Positions 15,177 to 22,895 of a DNA stretch of 27,570 bases are shown here, piece by piece. The number at the start of each line of letters is the position of its first letter. The stretch's first letter is position 1. A program made the translations under genes and the position numbers. The notes below the pieces were generated by a model. The model did no database searches. It saw only the letters and a program-made list of their open reading frames with translations, and was not told the DNA's origin. This DNA is from Sphingomonadaceae bacterium (GTDB lineage Bacteria > Pseudomonadota > Alphaproteobacteria > Sphingomonadales > Sphingomonadaceae): assembly GCA_009923795.1 (NCBI GenBank), contig RFSU01000006.1, forward strand, positions 1-27,570. Reading direction: 5' to 3'.

Positions 15177-17264
15177 ATGCTGCGTCAATATGAACTTGTT
15201 GAAAAGGTCAAAGGCTATGACCCGGAAGCGGATGAGGATCTGCTGAACAAGGCCTATGTGTTTTCCATGAAGGCGCATGGCACACAGCTGCGCGCCTCGG
15301 GAGACCCCTATTTCAGCCACCCGATTGAAGTCGCCGGATTGCTGACCGATCTCAAGCTGGATGACGAAACCATCGCCACGGCCATCCTGCATGATACGAT
15401 TGAAGATACGCTGGCGACGCCAGAGCAAATCGAAAAGCTGTTCGGGGCCAATGTGGCGCGCCTTGTAGATGGCGTCACCAAGCTGTCCAAGATTGAGGCG
15501 CTGACCGAAAATGAACGGGCGGCGGAAAATCTCCGCAAATTCTTGCTCGCTATGTCGGATGATATTCGCGTGCTTTTGGTGAAGCTTGCGGATCGGCTGC
15601 ACAATATGCGCACGCTCCACTTCATCAAGAATGAGGAGAAGCGCCGCCGGATCGCGCGCGAGACCATGGATATTTATGCCCCGCTTGCAGAACGCATCGG
15701 CATGTATGAATTCATGAAAGAGATGCAGACGCTTGCCTTTCGGGAGTTGGAGCCAGAAGCCTATGCCTCCATCACCAAGCGGTTGCAGCAATTGCAGGAT
15801 GGCGGCGGAGACCGGATTGCGCGGATCGGTTCCGGCATCAAAATGATGCTGTCGCGCGCGGGCATTGAGGCCGAGGTCACGGGCCGCGAAAAGCACCCCT
15901 TTTCGATTTGGCGCAAAATGGCAGAGCGCCATATCAGCTTTGAACAACTGTCGGATGTCATGGCCTTTCGCGCTATCCTGCCGGATACGGAGGCCTGCTA
16001 TCGGGCGCTGGGCATGATCCATCAGCGTTGGCCGATGGTTCCGGGGCGCTTCAAGGACTATATCTCAACGCCAAAGCGCAATGGCTATCGATCGCTCCAC
16101 ACCTCTGTCATTCATAATGAGAAGGTGCGGATCGAAATCCAGCTGCGCAGTCGGGAGATGCACGCCCAGGCCGAATATGGCTTTGCTGCCCATTGGGCTT
16201 ATAAAGCCGATATTGCAGAACCTGTTGCCCAGACCGCCTGGATTCAGGATCTGGTCGAAATTCTAGATCATGCGCAAAGCCCGGAAGAGCTGCTCGAACA
16301 TACGCGCATGGCGATGTATCAGGATCGCATCTTCGCCTTCACGCCCAAGGGGGAATTAATCCAGCTGCCCAAGGGCGCAACGCCTGTGGATTTTGCCTAT
16401 GCCATCCACACCAATTTGGGAGATCAGGCGGTCGGGGCAAAGGTCAATGGCCGGGTCGTGCCACTGCGCACCCCGATTGAAAATGGCGATCAGGTCGAAA
16501 TCCTCAAATCCAAGGCGCAAGAGCCGCAATCCGCTTGGCTTGGCTTTGCGGTGACCGGAAAGGCGCGCGCCGCCATTCGTCGCTTTGTTCGCAATAAGGA
16601 AGAGGATGAGCTGATTGCGCTTGGCCGCAGCATTTACGATGAAATTGTCGCGCGCTTGCCCAATAAGCTGGGCCTGAAGGCGCTGGCCGACGCGCTTAAG
16701 CGGCTGAAGATGAAGGATGAAGATACGCTGATGACGGCTATTGCCCGCCAATCGATCAGCGATGCACAACTGATGGAAGCTTTGATGCCCGGCAGCACGA
16801 CCAAGGCCAATGGCAAGGCATTGGGTCAGCGTGAGGCTGTCTCCATTCGTGGCTTACGCCCCGGTGTCGCCTTTGATCTGGCCGAATGTTGTCGACCCGT
16901 GCCGGGGGATCGGATTGTCGGCCTGCGGCGGCCCGATGAAGCGATTGAGGTGCATGTGATTGATTGCCCAAGCCTTGCCGATGGGGCGGATATAGACTGG
17001 CTTGATCTGGCATGGGGCGATGGATCAGATGGGGGCGCTGCCCGGCTTCATGTTGTGGTTCGGAATCAGCCGGGGTCGCTTGCCGTTGTCGCTGGGATTT
17101 TTGGGGCGAATGAAGCCAATATCCTGAATTTAAAAATGGAAAATCGCGATACCAGCTTTCACAGCTTTATCGTCGATCTGGAGGTGCGCGATTTGCAACA
17201 TCTCACCCGTATCGTCGCGGCCTTAAGGGCCACAGACGCGGTGTCCAAGGCGGAGCGCGTTTGA
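15177..17264 (+). CDS. rsh: Bifunctional (p)ppGpp synthetase/hydrolase (Rsh, RelA/SpoT)
   Basis: 695 aa, full length. The HD hydrolase domain keeps its metal ligands His48, His72-Asp73 and Asp139 (LHDTIEDT, KLADRLHNMRT). The synthetase domain has GYRSLHTSV near 302-310 and EIQLRSREMHAQAEYG near 320. Then come TGS (IFAFTPKGELIQLPKGATP, ~384-444), the conserved double Cys in AECCRPVPGDRI, and a C-terminal ACT domain (VVRNQPGSLAVVAGIFGANE, ~623-695). Both catalytic sites look intact. The ATG at 15177 (MLRQYELVEKVKGYDP) is the family start; the frame is open further upstream. No convincing promoter is visible in the 116-nt divergent gap. Its stop is 2 nt from the next gene. Confidence 0.97.
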   Translation: MLRQYELVEKVKGYDPEADEDLLNKAYVFSMKAHGTQLRASGDPYFSHPIEVAGLLTDLKLDDETIATAILHDTIEDTLATPEQIEKLFGANVARLVDGVTKLSKIEALTENERAAENLRKFLLAMSDDIRVLLVKLADRLHNMRTLHFIKNEEKRRRIARETMDIYAPLAERIGMYEFMKEMQTLAFRELEPEAYASITKRLQQLQDGGGDRIARIGSGIKMMLSRAGIEAEVTGREKHPFSIWRKMAERHISFEQLSDVMAFRAILPDTEACYRALGMIHQRWPMVPGRFKDYISTPKRNGYRSLHTSVIHNEKVRIEIQLRSREMHAQAEYGFAAHWAYKADIAEPVAQTAWIQDLVEILDHAQSPEELLEHTRMAMYQDRIFAFTPKGELIQLPKGATPVDFAYAIHTNLGDQAVGAKVNGRVVPLRTPIENGDQVEILKSKAQEPQSAWLGFAVTGKARAAIRRFVRNKEEDELIALGRSIYDEIVARLPNKLGLKALADALKRLKMKDEDTLMTAIARQSISDAQLMEALMPGSTTKANGKALGQREAVSIRGLRPGVAFDLAECCRPVPGDRIVGLRRPDEAIEVHVIDCPSLADGADIDWLDLAWGDGSDGGAARLHVVVRNQPGSLAVVAGIFGANEANILNLKMENRDTSFHSFIVDLEVRDLQHLTRIVAALRATDAVSKAERV

Positions 17265-17266
17265 TC

Positions 17267-18883
17267 ATGACGGGCACATCCCCATCCCAACCAGATTTCT
17301 CGCGCCAGTTGCAAAACCCCATGTTGCTGCAAGCGGCCATGGCGATGAACGAAAATCGGCTGCATGATGCAGAGCCGCTTTTGCGTCAGCATCTAAAGGC
17401 AGATCCCTTTGACGTGGCCGCCATCCGCATGTTGGCGGAACTTGCCGGGCGGATCGGCCGGATGAAAGATGCTGAAGCGCTGCTGCGCCGGGCGATTGAA
17501 CTGGCCCCCAATTTTGTCCCCGCGCGTTCCAATCTGGCCATTGTTCTTTATCGTCAAAACCGCGCGGCAGAAGCGATAACAGAGCTGGAAACACTGGCCA
17601 AAATCAGCCCCAATGATGTCGCGCATGACAGCCTAAAGGCGGCGGCTAAAGGGCGACTTGGTGACTATGAGGAAGCGATTGAACTTTATGGCTCTGTGCT
17701 GGAGCGCTTTCCTGGTCAGCCCAAAATCTGGATGTCTTATGGCCATCTGCTCAAGACCGTGGGGCAACAGGCGCAGAGCGTGCTTGCTTATCGCCGCGCG
17801 CTGGAGATTGCCCCGGCGCTGGGAGAAGTCTGGTGGAGCCTTGCCAACCTCAAAACCGTGTCGTTTGATGATGCCGATCTTGATGTGATGCATGTGGGCT
17901 TGGCGCGCGACGATATTTCGTCGGAAGATCGCTTCCACCTCCATTTCGCGCTCGGGAAAGCCTTTGAAGATCGCAAGCAGGCGGAACCTGCTTTTCATCA
18001 TTATGCGCAAGGCAACCGCCTGCGTGCGGCCGAGCTTGAGACGCATGAACGCAATGTTTCTCAGCATGTGGCAGCGGCAAAGGCGCTGTTCACGCCGGAG
18101 TTTTTCGCAAGGCGGGCAGGCCAAGGCTGTCTCGCGGAAGACCCTGTTTTCATCCTTGGTCTGCCGCGTGCGGGATCAACATTGTTGGAACAAATTCTCT
18201 CCACCCATTCCCAGGTGGAAGGGACAATGGAGTTGCCGGATATTCCGCACATCGCGGCCCAATTGGGCACGATTGATCAATGGCCCGAACGGCTGGCGGC
18301 GGCGTCCCCGGATGATCTGCGGCGCATGGGGGAGACATTTTTGGAACGCACGACGATCCAGCGCAAAACGGGCAAGCCCTTCTTCATCGATAAACTGCCC
18401 AATAATTGGATCCATGTGGGCCTGATCCACTTGATCCTGCCCAATGCCCTGATCATCGATGCGCGCCGCCACCCGATGGCATGCTGTTTTTCCAACTTTA
18501 AACAGCATTTTGCCCGCGGGCAGGGCTTCACTTATGATCTAACGGATATTGGCCGCTATTATGCCGATTATGTCGATCTCATGGCGCATTTTGATCGAGT
18601 TCTGCCGGGCCGGGTCGTGCGTGTTTTCCATGAAAATATGGTTGAGGATAGCGCGGCCGAAATTCGCCATCTACTCGATGCTCTTGGTTTGCCGTTTGAG
18701 GAGGCGTGCCTGCGCTTTTGGGAAAATGACCGTGCCGTGCGCACCGCAAGCTCAGAGCAAGTGCGCCGCCCGATTTTCCGGGATGGAACCGATCAATGGC
18801 GGATATTTGACCCTTGGTTGGGAGAACTCAAGACAGCGCTTGGCCCGGTGCTGACTGCATATCCGGCCATTCCCGCAATATAA
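17267..18883 (+). CDS. TPR-repeat sulfotransferase
   Basis: 538 aa in two parts. Residues ~16-185 are five tetratricopeptide repeats with strict 34-residue spacing (for example 50-83 and 84-117, each ending in a -AP/-SP turn). Residues ~290-538 are a PAPS-dependent sulfotransferase domain: the 5'-phosphosulfate loop is GLPRAGSTLLEQIL (298-311), a possible catalytic Glu lies in QVEGTMELPD, and the 3'-phosphate site is RRHPMACCFSNF with Arg401 and Ser409. No signal peptide or membrane segment. The acceptor is unknown; related domains sulfate protein tyrosines or polysaccharides. The ATG at 17267 begins 2 nt after the rsh stop, so it is probably co-translated with rsh. A TonB receptor gene follows 133 nt downstream. 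Confidence 0.92.
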   Translation: MTGTSPSQPDFSRQLQNPMLLQAAMAMNENRLHDAEPLLRQHLKADPFDVAAIRMLAELAGRIGRMKDAEALLRRAIELAPNFVPARSNLAIVLYRQNRAAEAITELETLAKISPNDVAHDSLKAAAKGRLGDYEEAIELYGSVLERFPGQPKIWMSYGHLLKTVGQQAQSVLAYRRALEIAPALGEVWWSLANLKTVSFDDADLDVMHVGLARDDISSEDRFHLHFALGKAFEDRKQAEPAFHHYAQGNRLRAAELETHERNVSQHVAAAKALFTPEFFARRAGQGCLAEDPVFILGLPRAGSTLLEQILSTHSQVEGTMELPDIPHIAAQLGTIDQWPERLAAASPDDLRRMGETFLERTTIQRKTGKPFFIDKLPNNWIHVGLIHLILPNALIIDARRHPMACCFSNFKQHFARGQGFTYDLTDIGRYYADYVDLMAHFDRVLPGRVVRVFHENMVEDSAAEIRHLLDALGLPFEEACLRFWENDRAVRTASSEQVRRPIFRDGTDQWRIFDPWLGELKTALGPVLTAYPAIPAI

Positions 18884-18915
18884 TTTCAAAATCTGTTGTA
18901 TTTCTGCACTAGGGG

Positions 18916-18942
18916 GCAGCGTTAATGCGAAGATTAACCTGC
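18916..18942 (+). promoter_or_regulatory. Inverted repeat / hairpin upstream of the TonB receptor
   Basis: GCAG (18916-18919), a bulged C, then GTTAAT (18921-18926), loop GCGAAG, ATTAAC (18933-18938) and CTGC (18939-18942). This is a 10-bp stem with one bulge. No T-run follows, so it is a poor terminator for the sulfotransferase gene. It lies just upstream of a TTGACC -35-like element, a position that suits an operator. It could also be a 5'-leader structure if the transcript starts upstream. Confidence 0.5.
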
Positions 18943-18959
18943 TTGGCCGCAGCGTTGGA

Positions 18960-18988
18960 TTGACCGAGACTTAACTCGCGCTCATCTT
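18960..18988 (+). promoter_or_regulatory. Possible sigma-70-type promoter of the TonB receptor gene
   Basis: TTGACC (18960-18965) matches five of six -35 consensus bases. A 17-nt spacer leads to CATCTT (18983-18988), a weak -10. The start codon at 19017 has GGGGAG six bases upstream. The -10 is poor, so this is only a candidate. Confidence 0.25.
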
Positions 18989-19016
18989 CAACCATGTTTT
19001 TTATGGGGAGCGTACT

Positions 19017-21431
19017 ATGTTGAACACCCAAACCCGGCGCGTCATGATTGCGGCGCTTCTTGGATCCTCCATGCTGGTTCCAGCCGTGGCCTTCGCCCAG
19101 GATGCGGCAGAAGACGCGAATGATGAAATCATCGTCACAGCCCAAAAGCGGGAAGAGAGCCTCCAAAACGTCCCCATGTCGATCCAAGCCATTGGCACGG
19201 AAAAGCTGGATCAGCTTCAGGTTCAGGAATTTGCAGATTATGTGAAGTTCCTGCCTTCGGTGACCATCCAGACATCGGCCCCCGGCTTTGCACAGGTTTT
19301 CTTCCGCGCCGTTGCCTCTGGTGAGAATGCCAATCACTCCACGTCGCAGCCGACCGTGGGCATGTATCTGGATGAACAGCCCATCACGACGATACAGGGC
19401 GCGCTCGATATCCACGTCTATGACATGGCGCGTGTTGAGGCGCTCGCAGGTCCGCAGGGCACGCTCTATGGTGCAAGCTCCATGGCGGGCACAATTAAGC
19501 TTGTCACGAACAAGCCAGACACCAAGGGCTTTTATGGCGAAATGGGCGGTGAACTGAATACCGTCTCGCACGGACGTATGGGCGGAACCTATGAAGGTTT
19601 TGTCAACGCGCCGATCAGCGATACAATCGCGGTGCGCGCCGTTGGCTGGTATCGCCGCGATGGCGGCTTTATAGACAATATTGCCGGAACCCGCACCTAT
19701 CCGACCTCCGGTGTTGAGGCGGACAATGCAGCACTGGTCAAAGAAGATTATAACGATGCCACAACCTATGGCGGTCGCGTCGCACTTGGCATTGATCTTG
19801 ACGATAGCTGGACGATCACCCCGACCCTGATGGGGCAGGTGCAAAAAACCAACGGGTCCTATGCGCAAGAGCGTGGCCTGAAATATGAGACCATTCAGTA
19901 TAATCCCGAAGGCTCCAACGATAAATGGTGGAACGCAGGCCTCACCATTCAGGGCAAGCTTGGCAATTGGGATGTGACCTATGCTGGCGGTTTCCTGAAG
20001 CGCCGCACCAAGGTTGAGTCCGATTATTCGGATTATTCCTATTTCTACGACGCCATCTCTGGCTATGGGGCCTTTTTCTACGACAATGACGGCGATTATG
20101 TTAGCCCGAACCAATATATTCAGGGCAACGACCGGTATAAGAAATATTTCCAGGAATTCCGTATTTCATCGCCTTCGGACAAGCGTCTACGGGTGATGGC
20201 GGGCCTGTTCTGGCAGCGACAGTCCCACAATATCGAACAAAATTACATCATTGATGATATTGCAGATTCGATCACCGTATCCGGCACCGACAGCAATATC
20301 TGGCTGACACAGCAGCAGCGCATCGACCGCGATCAGGCGGCCTTTGGTGAAGTCTATTTTGATGTGACGGACAAGCTGACCCTAACGGGCGGCATTCGCG
20401 CTTATAAGTATAAAAACTCGCTTCAAGGCTTTTTTGGTTTTTCGGGTGGCTATTCCAGCAAGACGGGCGAAGCCGCTTGCCTCAACACGGATGGCACAAC
20501 GCGCAAGGCCAATCCGCGCGGCACACCCGTGCCGATCCTCGTGCCGGGCAGCCCCTGCACCAATGTGGACAAGACAACATCTGACACGGATTTCATTCAC
20601 AAGTTGAATGCGACCTATAAGATTAATGACGATGCGTTGGTCTATGCGACCTGGTCGAGTGGTTTCCGCCCCGGTGGCGTCAACCGTCGCGGGACTTTGC
20701 CGCCCTATCTGTCTGACCAGATCGACAATTATGAACTTGGCTGGAAGACCAGCTTTGGCCGCGTCCGCTTCAACGGGGCGTTCTATCAGCTGGACTGGAC
20801 TGACATTCAGCTGTCCTTCTTGGGGGCCAACGGCCTGTCGGAAGTCCGCAATGCCGGCATTGCGCGCATCCGGGGTGCGGAAGCCGATATCAGCTATCGT
20901 CAAGGCGGCCTCTCTTTGTCGGCCGGCATCAGCTATAATAAGGCAGAGATCCGCAAAGACTTCTGCAAGATTGCCAATGCGACGTTCAACTGCGCCTTGG
21001 CCAGTGCAGACGGGACGGCCAACAAGCTGCTCGCCCCGGCTGGGTCGCGATTGCCGGTCACGCCCAAGGTTAAGGGCAATGCCGTTGCGCGCTATGAATT
21101 CCCGCTCGCCGCATGGGAGGGTCATGTTCAGCTTGCGGGCAACCACGTCAGTGGCCGTCGCAGCGATCTGCGCACCACCGAAAATGGCATTAAGGGCAAT
21201 CTCAAAGCCTATAGCACCGTGGATCTGAGCTTCGGCATCAAGGATGCGATGTGGACGGGGGAAATCTTCGCCACCAATGTGCTGAACTCCGGCGGCATCA
21301 TCAACACGAATATTCAGTGCATTGAAGCCGTGTGCGGTGACGCCGATGGCGTCACCAGCTCTGGCGGCGTCTTCTATGATACAGTCATTCGTCCGCGCGT
21401 GATTGGCCTGAAGGTCGCGCGCAAATTCTAA
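19017..21431 (+). CDS. TonB-dependent outer-membrane receptor
   Basis: 804 aa. Signal peptide at residues 1-28 (RRVMIAALLGSSMLVPAVAF then AQD cleavage site). A TonB-box-like EIIVTAQKREESLQNVPMSI leads into the plug domain (~45-160), with VEALAGPQGTLYGASSMAGT the conserved plug end. The remaining ~640 residues form the 22-strand barrel, ending RPRVIGLKVARKF with the usual C-terminal aromatic residue. Likely substrate is an iron complex, glycan or other large ligand; sequence alone does not say. It has the best ribosome binding site of the region. The gene lies downstream of the TPR-sulfotransferase and ends 13 nt before a strong terminator-like hairpin. Confidence 0.95.
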   Translation: MLNTQTRRVMIAALLGSSMLVPAVAFAQDAAEDANDEIIVTAQKREESLQNVPMSIQAIGTEKLDQLQVQEFADYVKFLPSVTIQTSAPGFAQVFFRAVASGENANHSTSQPTVGMYLDEQPITTIQGALDIHVYDMARVEALAGPQGTLYGASSMAGTIKLVTNKPDTKGFYGEMGGELNTVSHGRMGGTYEGFVNAPISDTIAVRAVGWYRRDGGFIDNIAGTRTYPTSGVEADNAALVKEDYNDATTYGGRVALGIDLDDSWTITPTLMGQVQKTNGSYAQERGLKYETIQYNPEGSNDKWWNAGLTIQGKLGNWDVTYAGGFLKRRTKVESDYSDYSYFYDAISGYGAFFYDNDGDYVSPNQYIQGNDRYKKYFQEFRISSPSDKRLRVMAGLFWQRQSHNIEQNYIIDDIADSITVSGTDSNIWLTQQQRIDRDQAAFGEVYFDVTDKLTLTGGIRAYKYKNSLQGFFGFSGGYSSKTGEAACLNTDGTTRKANPRGTPVPILVPGSPCTNVDKTTSDTDFIHKLNATYKINDDALVYATWSSGFRPGGVNRRGTLPPYLSDQIDNYELGWKTSFGRVRFNGAFYQLDWTDIQLSFLGANGLSEVRNAGIARIRGAEADISYRQGGLSLSAGISYNKAEIRKDFCKIANATFNCALASADGTANKLLAPAGSRLPVTPKVKGNAVARYEFPLAAWEGHVQLAGNHVSGRRSDLRTTENGIKGNLKAYSTVDLSFGIKDAMWTGEIFATNVLNSGGIINTNIQCIEAVCGDADGVTSSGGVFYDTVIRPRVIGLKVARKF

Positions 21432-21443
21432 GTCTTAGAGCGT

Positions 21444-21475
21444 CCCCCTCCCGCCTGCGGGAGGGGGATTGTTTT
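21444..21475 (+). terminator. Terminator-like palindrome (intergenic element, copy 2)
   Basis: CCCCCTCCCG (21444-21453), loop CCTG, CGGGAGGGGG (21458-21467), then ATTGTTTT. The 10-bp GC-rich stem plus T-rich tail fits an intrinsic terminator for the TonB receptor transcript. The stem is the same as the inner hairpins of the elements at 668-749 and 22803-22887, so this is a single-hairpin member of that family. Confidence 0.75.
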
Positions 21476-21494
21476 GGCAGGATGGGGCTGTCTC

Positions 21495-22814
21495 TTGGCG
21501 TCTGACCTGTCGTCTTCCCTTTCCCATTCTGGCGCAGGACAGCCTGCAGCCCCGCGCAAGCTCGGCCTCTGGATGTCGATTGCGTTGGTGACGGGCAGCA
21601 TGATCGGCTCTGGCGTGTTCCTGCTGCCAGCAAGCCTTGCCCCCTTTGGCTGGAATGCGGTTGCAGGCTGGGCCATCACCATTGCAGGTGCGCTGTGTCT
21701 TGCCCATGTGCTCGCGCGCTTAACGGCGGCCGCAGATGGGCCAATTGGCCCGGCGGAACTTGTCGAACGCAGCTTTGGCCCCGTTGCGGGTTTTCTCATC
21801 GGGTTTAGCTTTTGGGTCTCGGTCTGGGCTGCGACCGCGACCATTTCCATTGGCGCTATCTCTTATGCGGCGAGTTTCTTGCCGATTCTGGGCCTCCATC
21901 CGGCCTTGTCAGCAACTGGGGTGATTTGGGCGGTGACGCTCATCAATCTCATCGGCACGCGCACCGCAGGCGGGTTTCAGCTGGTGACGACGATTTTGAA
22001 GTTATTGCCGCTGATCATCGTGGCGGTGCTGATCTTCCTTGTTCTGGGACAGCAAGGGACAGCGGCGATCACGCCCTATCCGGCACAGGGCTTGTCCCTC
22101 GGCCTGGTCAATCAGGCCGCGGCCATCACCCTTTGGGCCATGGTTGGGTTTGAGGCGGCGTGTGCGGCCTCTGGACGGATCGAAAATCCGGCGCGCAATG
22201 TCCCGCGCGCCACCTTTGTCGGGGCGCTTTCGTGCGGCGTCATTTATCTGATTGTCTGTTCGGGCATTGCGCTCATGCTCCCGGCAGATCAGGTCGCCAC
22301 CTCTAACGCGCCGTTTGAATTGTTCGTCGCGACCTTCTGGTCGCCCGGCCCTGCGGCCTTTGTTGCGCTGTTCGCGGCGATCAGCGCGGCGGGGGCCGTC
22401 AATGGCTGGGTGCTGGTGCAGGGCGAAGTCCCCTATGAAATGGCACAGCGGCGGATGATGCCCGCCTGGTTTGGCAAAACGGCCGCCAATGGCGTGCCCG
22501 CCCGCGCCGTGATGATCGGAAGCCTGCTCGCCACGCTGCTGGTGTTGACCAATAGCAGCCGATCCATGGGCGGGCTGTTTACCTTCATGGCCTTGCTCAC
22601 CACCTCGGTGACCTTGTGGCTCTATCTCGCCTGCGCGCTGGTGGCGCTCAAGCGTCGGATCGCCATGCCCTTTGCGTTGGCGGGACTCTTGTTCGGTCTC
22701 TGGTCGCTCTGGGGGGCGGGGTTGACGGTCAGCTTCTACGCCTTCCTTTTGATGATCGCAGGTCTTCCGCTCTACTGGTGGGCACAGCGCGAGCGGACAT
22801 CTGCCCTCCCCTAG
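21495..22814 (+). CDS. AdiC-like APC-family amino-acid permease
   Basis: About 439 aa, nearly all hydrophobic, consistent with about 12 membrane helices of the LeuT-fold APC superfamily. Helix 1 carries ALVTGSMIGSGVFLLPASLA, whose GSGVF unwound segment binds the substrate amine. The helix 6 region is WAMVGFEAACAASGRIENPA followed by RNVPRAT, much like AdiC and YjeH relatives. The substrate is probably an amino acid or amine but cannot be fixed. No ATG is available upstream of helix 1: candidates are TTG at 21474 or 21495, or ATG at 21573, which would cut helix 1. TTG 21495, with GGGG seven to eight bases upstream, is preferred. The last codons and stop lie in a palindromic repeat. Confidence 0.88.
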   Translation: MASDLSSSLSHSGAGQPAAPRKLGLWMSIALVTGSMIGSGVFLLPASLAPFGWNAVAGWAITIAGALCLAHVLARLTAAADGPIGPAELVERSFGPVAGFLIGFSFWVSVWAATATISIGAISYAASFLPILGLHPALSATGVIWAVTLINLIGTRTAGGFQLVTTILKLLPLIIVAVLIFLVLGQQGTAAITPYPAQGLSLGLVNQAAAITLWAMVGFEAACAASGRIENPARNVPRATFVGALSCGVIYLIVCSGIALMLPADQVATSNAPFELFVATFWSPGPAAFVALFAAISAAGAVNGWVLVQGEVPYEMAQRRMMPAWFGKTAANGVPARAVMIGSLLATLLVLTNSSRSMGGLFTFMALLTTSVTLWLYLACALVALKRRIAMPFALAGLLFGLWSLWGAGLTVSFYAFLLMIAGLPLYWWAQRERTSALP

Positions 22815-22887
22815 CCCCTCCCGCTTGCGGGAGGGGAACAGCCTGGCGTTTCTCCCCTCCCGCAAGCGGGAGGGGTTGGGGGAGGGC
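22803..22887. repeat. Nested palindromic intergenic element, copy 3
   Basis: Outer arms GCCCTCCCC (22803-22811) and GGGGAGGGC (22879-22887) enclose two near-identical hairpins: 22815-22836 (CCCCTCCCGC, TT, GCGGGAGGGG) and 22854-22875 (CCCCTCCCGC, AA, GCGGGAGGGG). The architecture and outer-arm sequence match the copy at 668-749. The left arm contains the final codons of the permease and the stop. It lies between convergent genes. Confidence 0.85.
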
Positions 22888-22895
22888 TTACTCCC

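Noticed and set aside
14910..16022. 370-codon open frame on the minus strand across the start of rsh
   Set aside because: Antisense to the conserved Rsh hydrolase domain, begins inside rsh and overlaps the ketosynthase; composition is Arg/His/Gln-rich with no recognisable domain. It is a shadow of codon bias.
18909..20114. 401-codon open frame on the minus strand over the TonB receptor
   Set aside because: Fully antisense to the signal peptide, plug and part of the barrel; no recognisable motif and no matching start context.
22803..22887. Possible CRISPR or tandem repeat because of repeated CCCCTCCCGC units
   Set aside because: Only two inverted hairpins inside one outer stem; no regular spacers and no cas gene.
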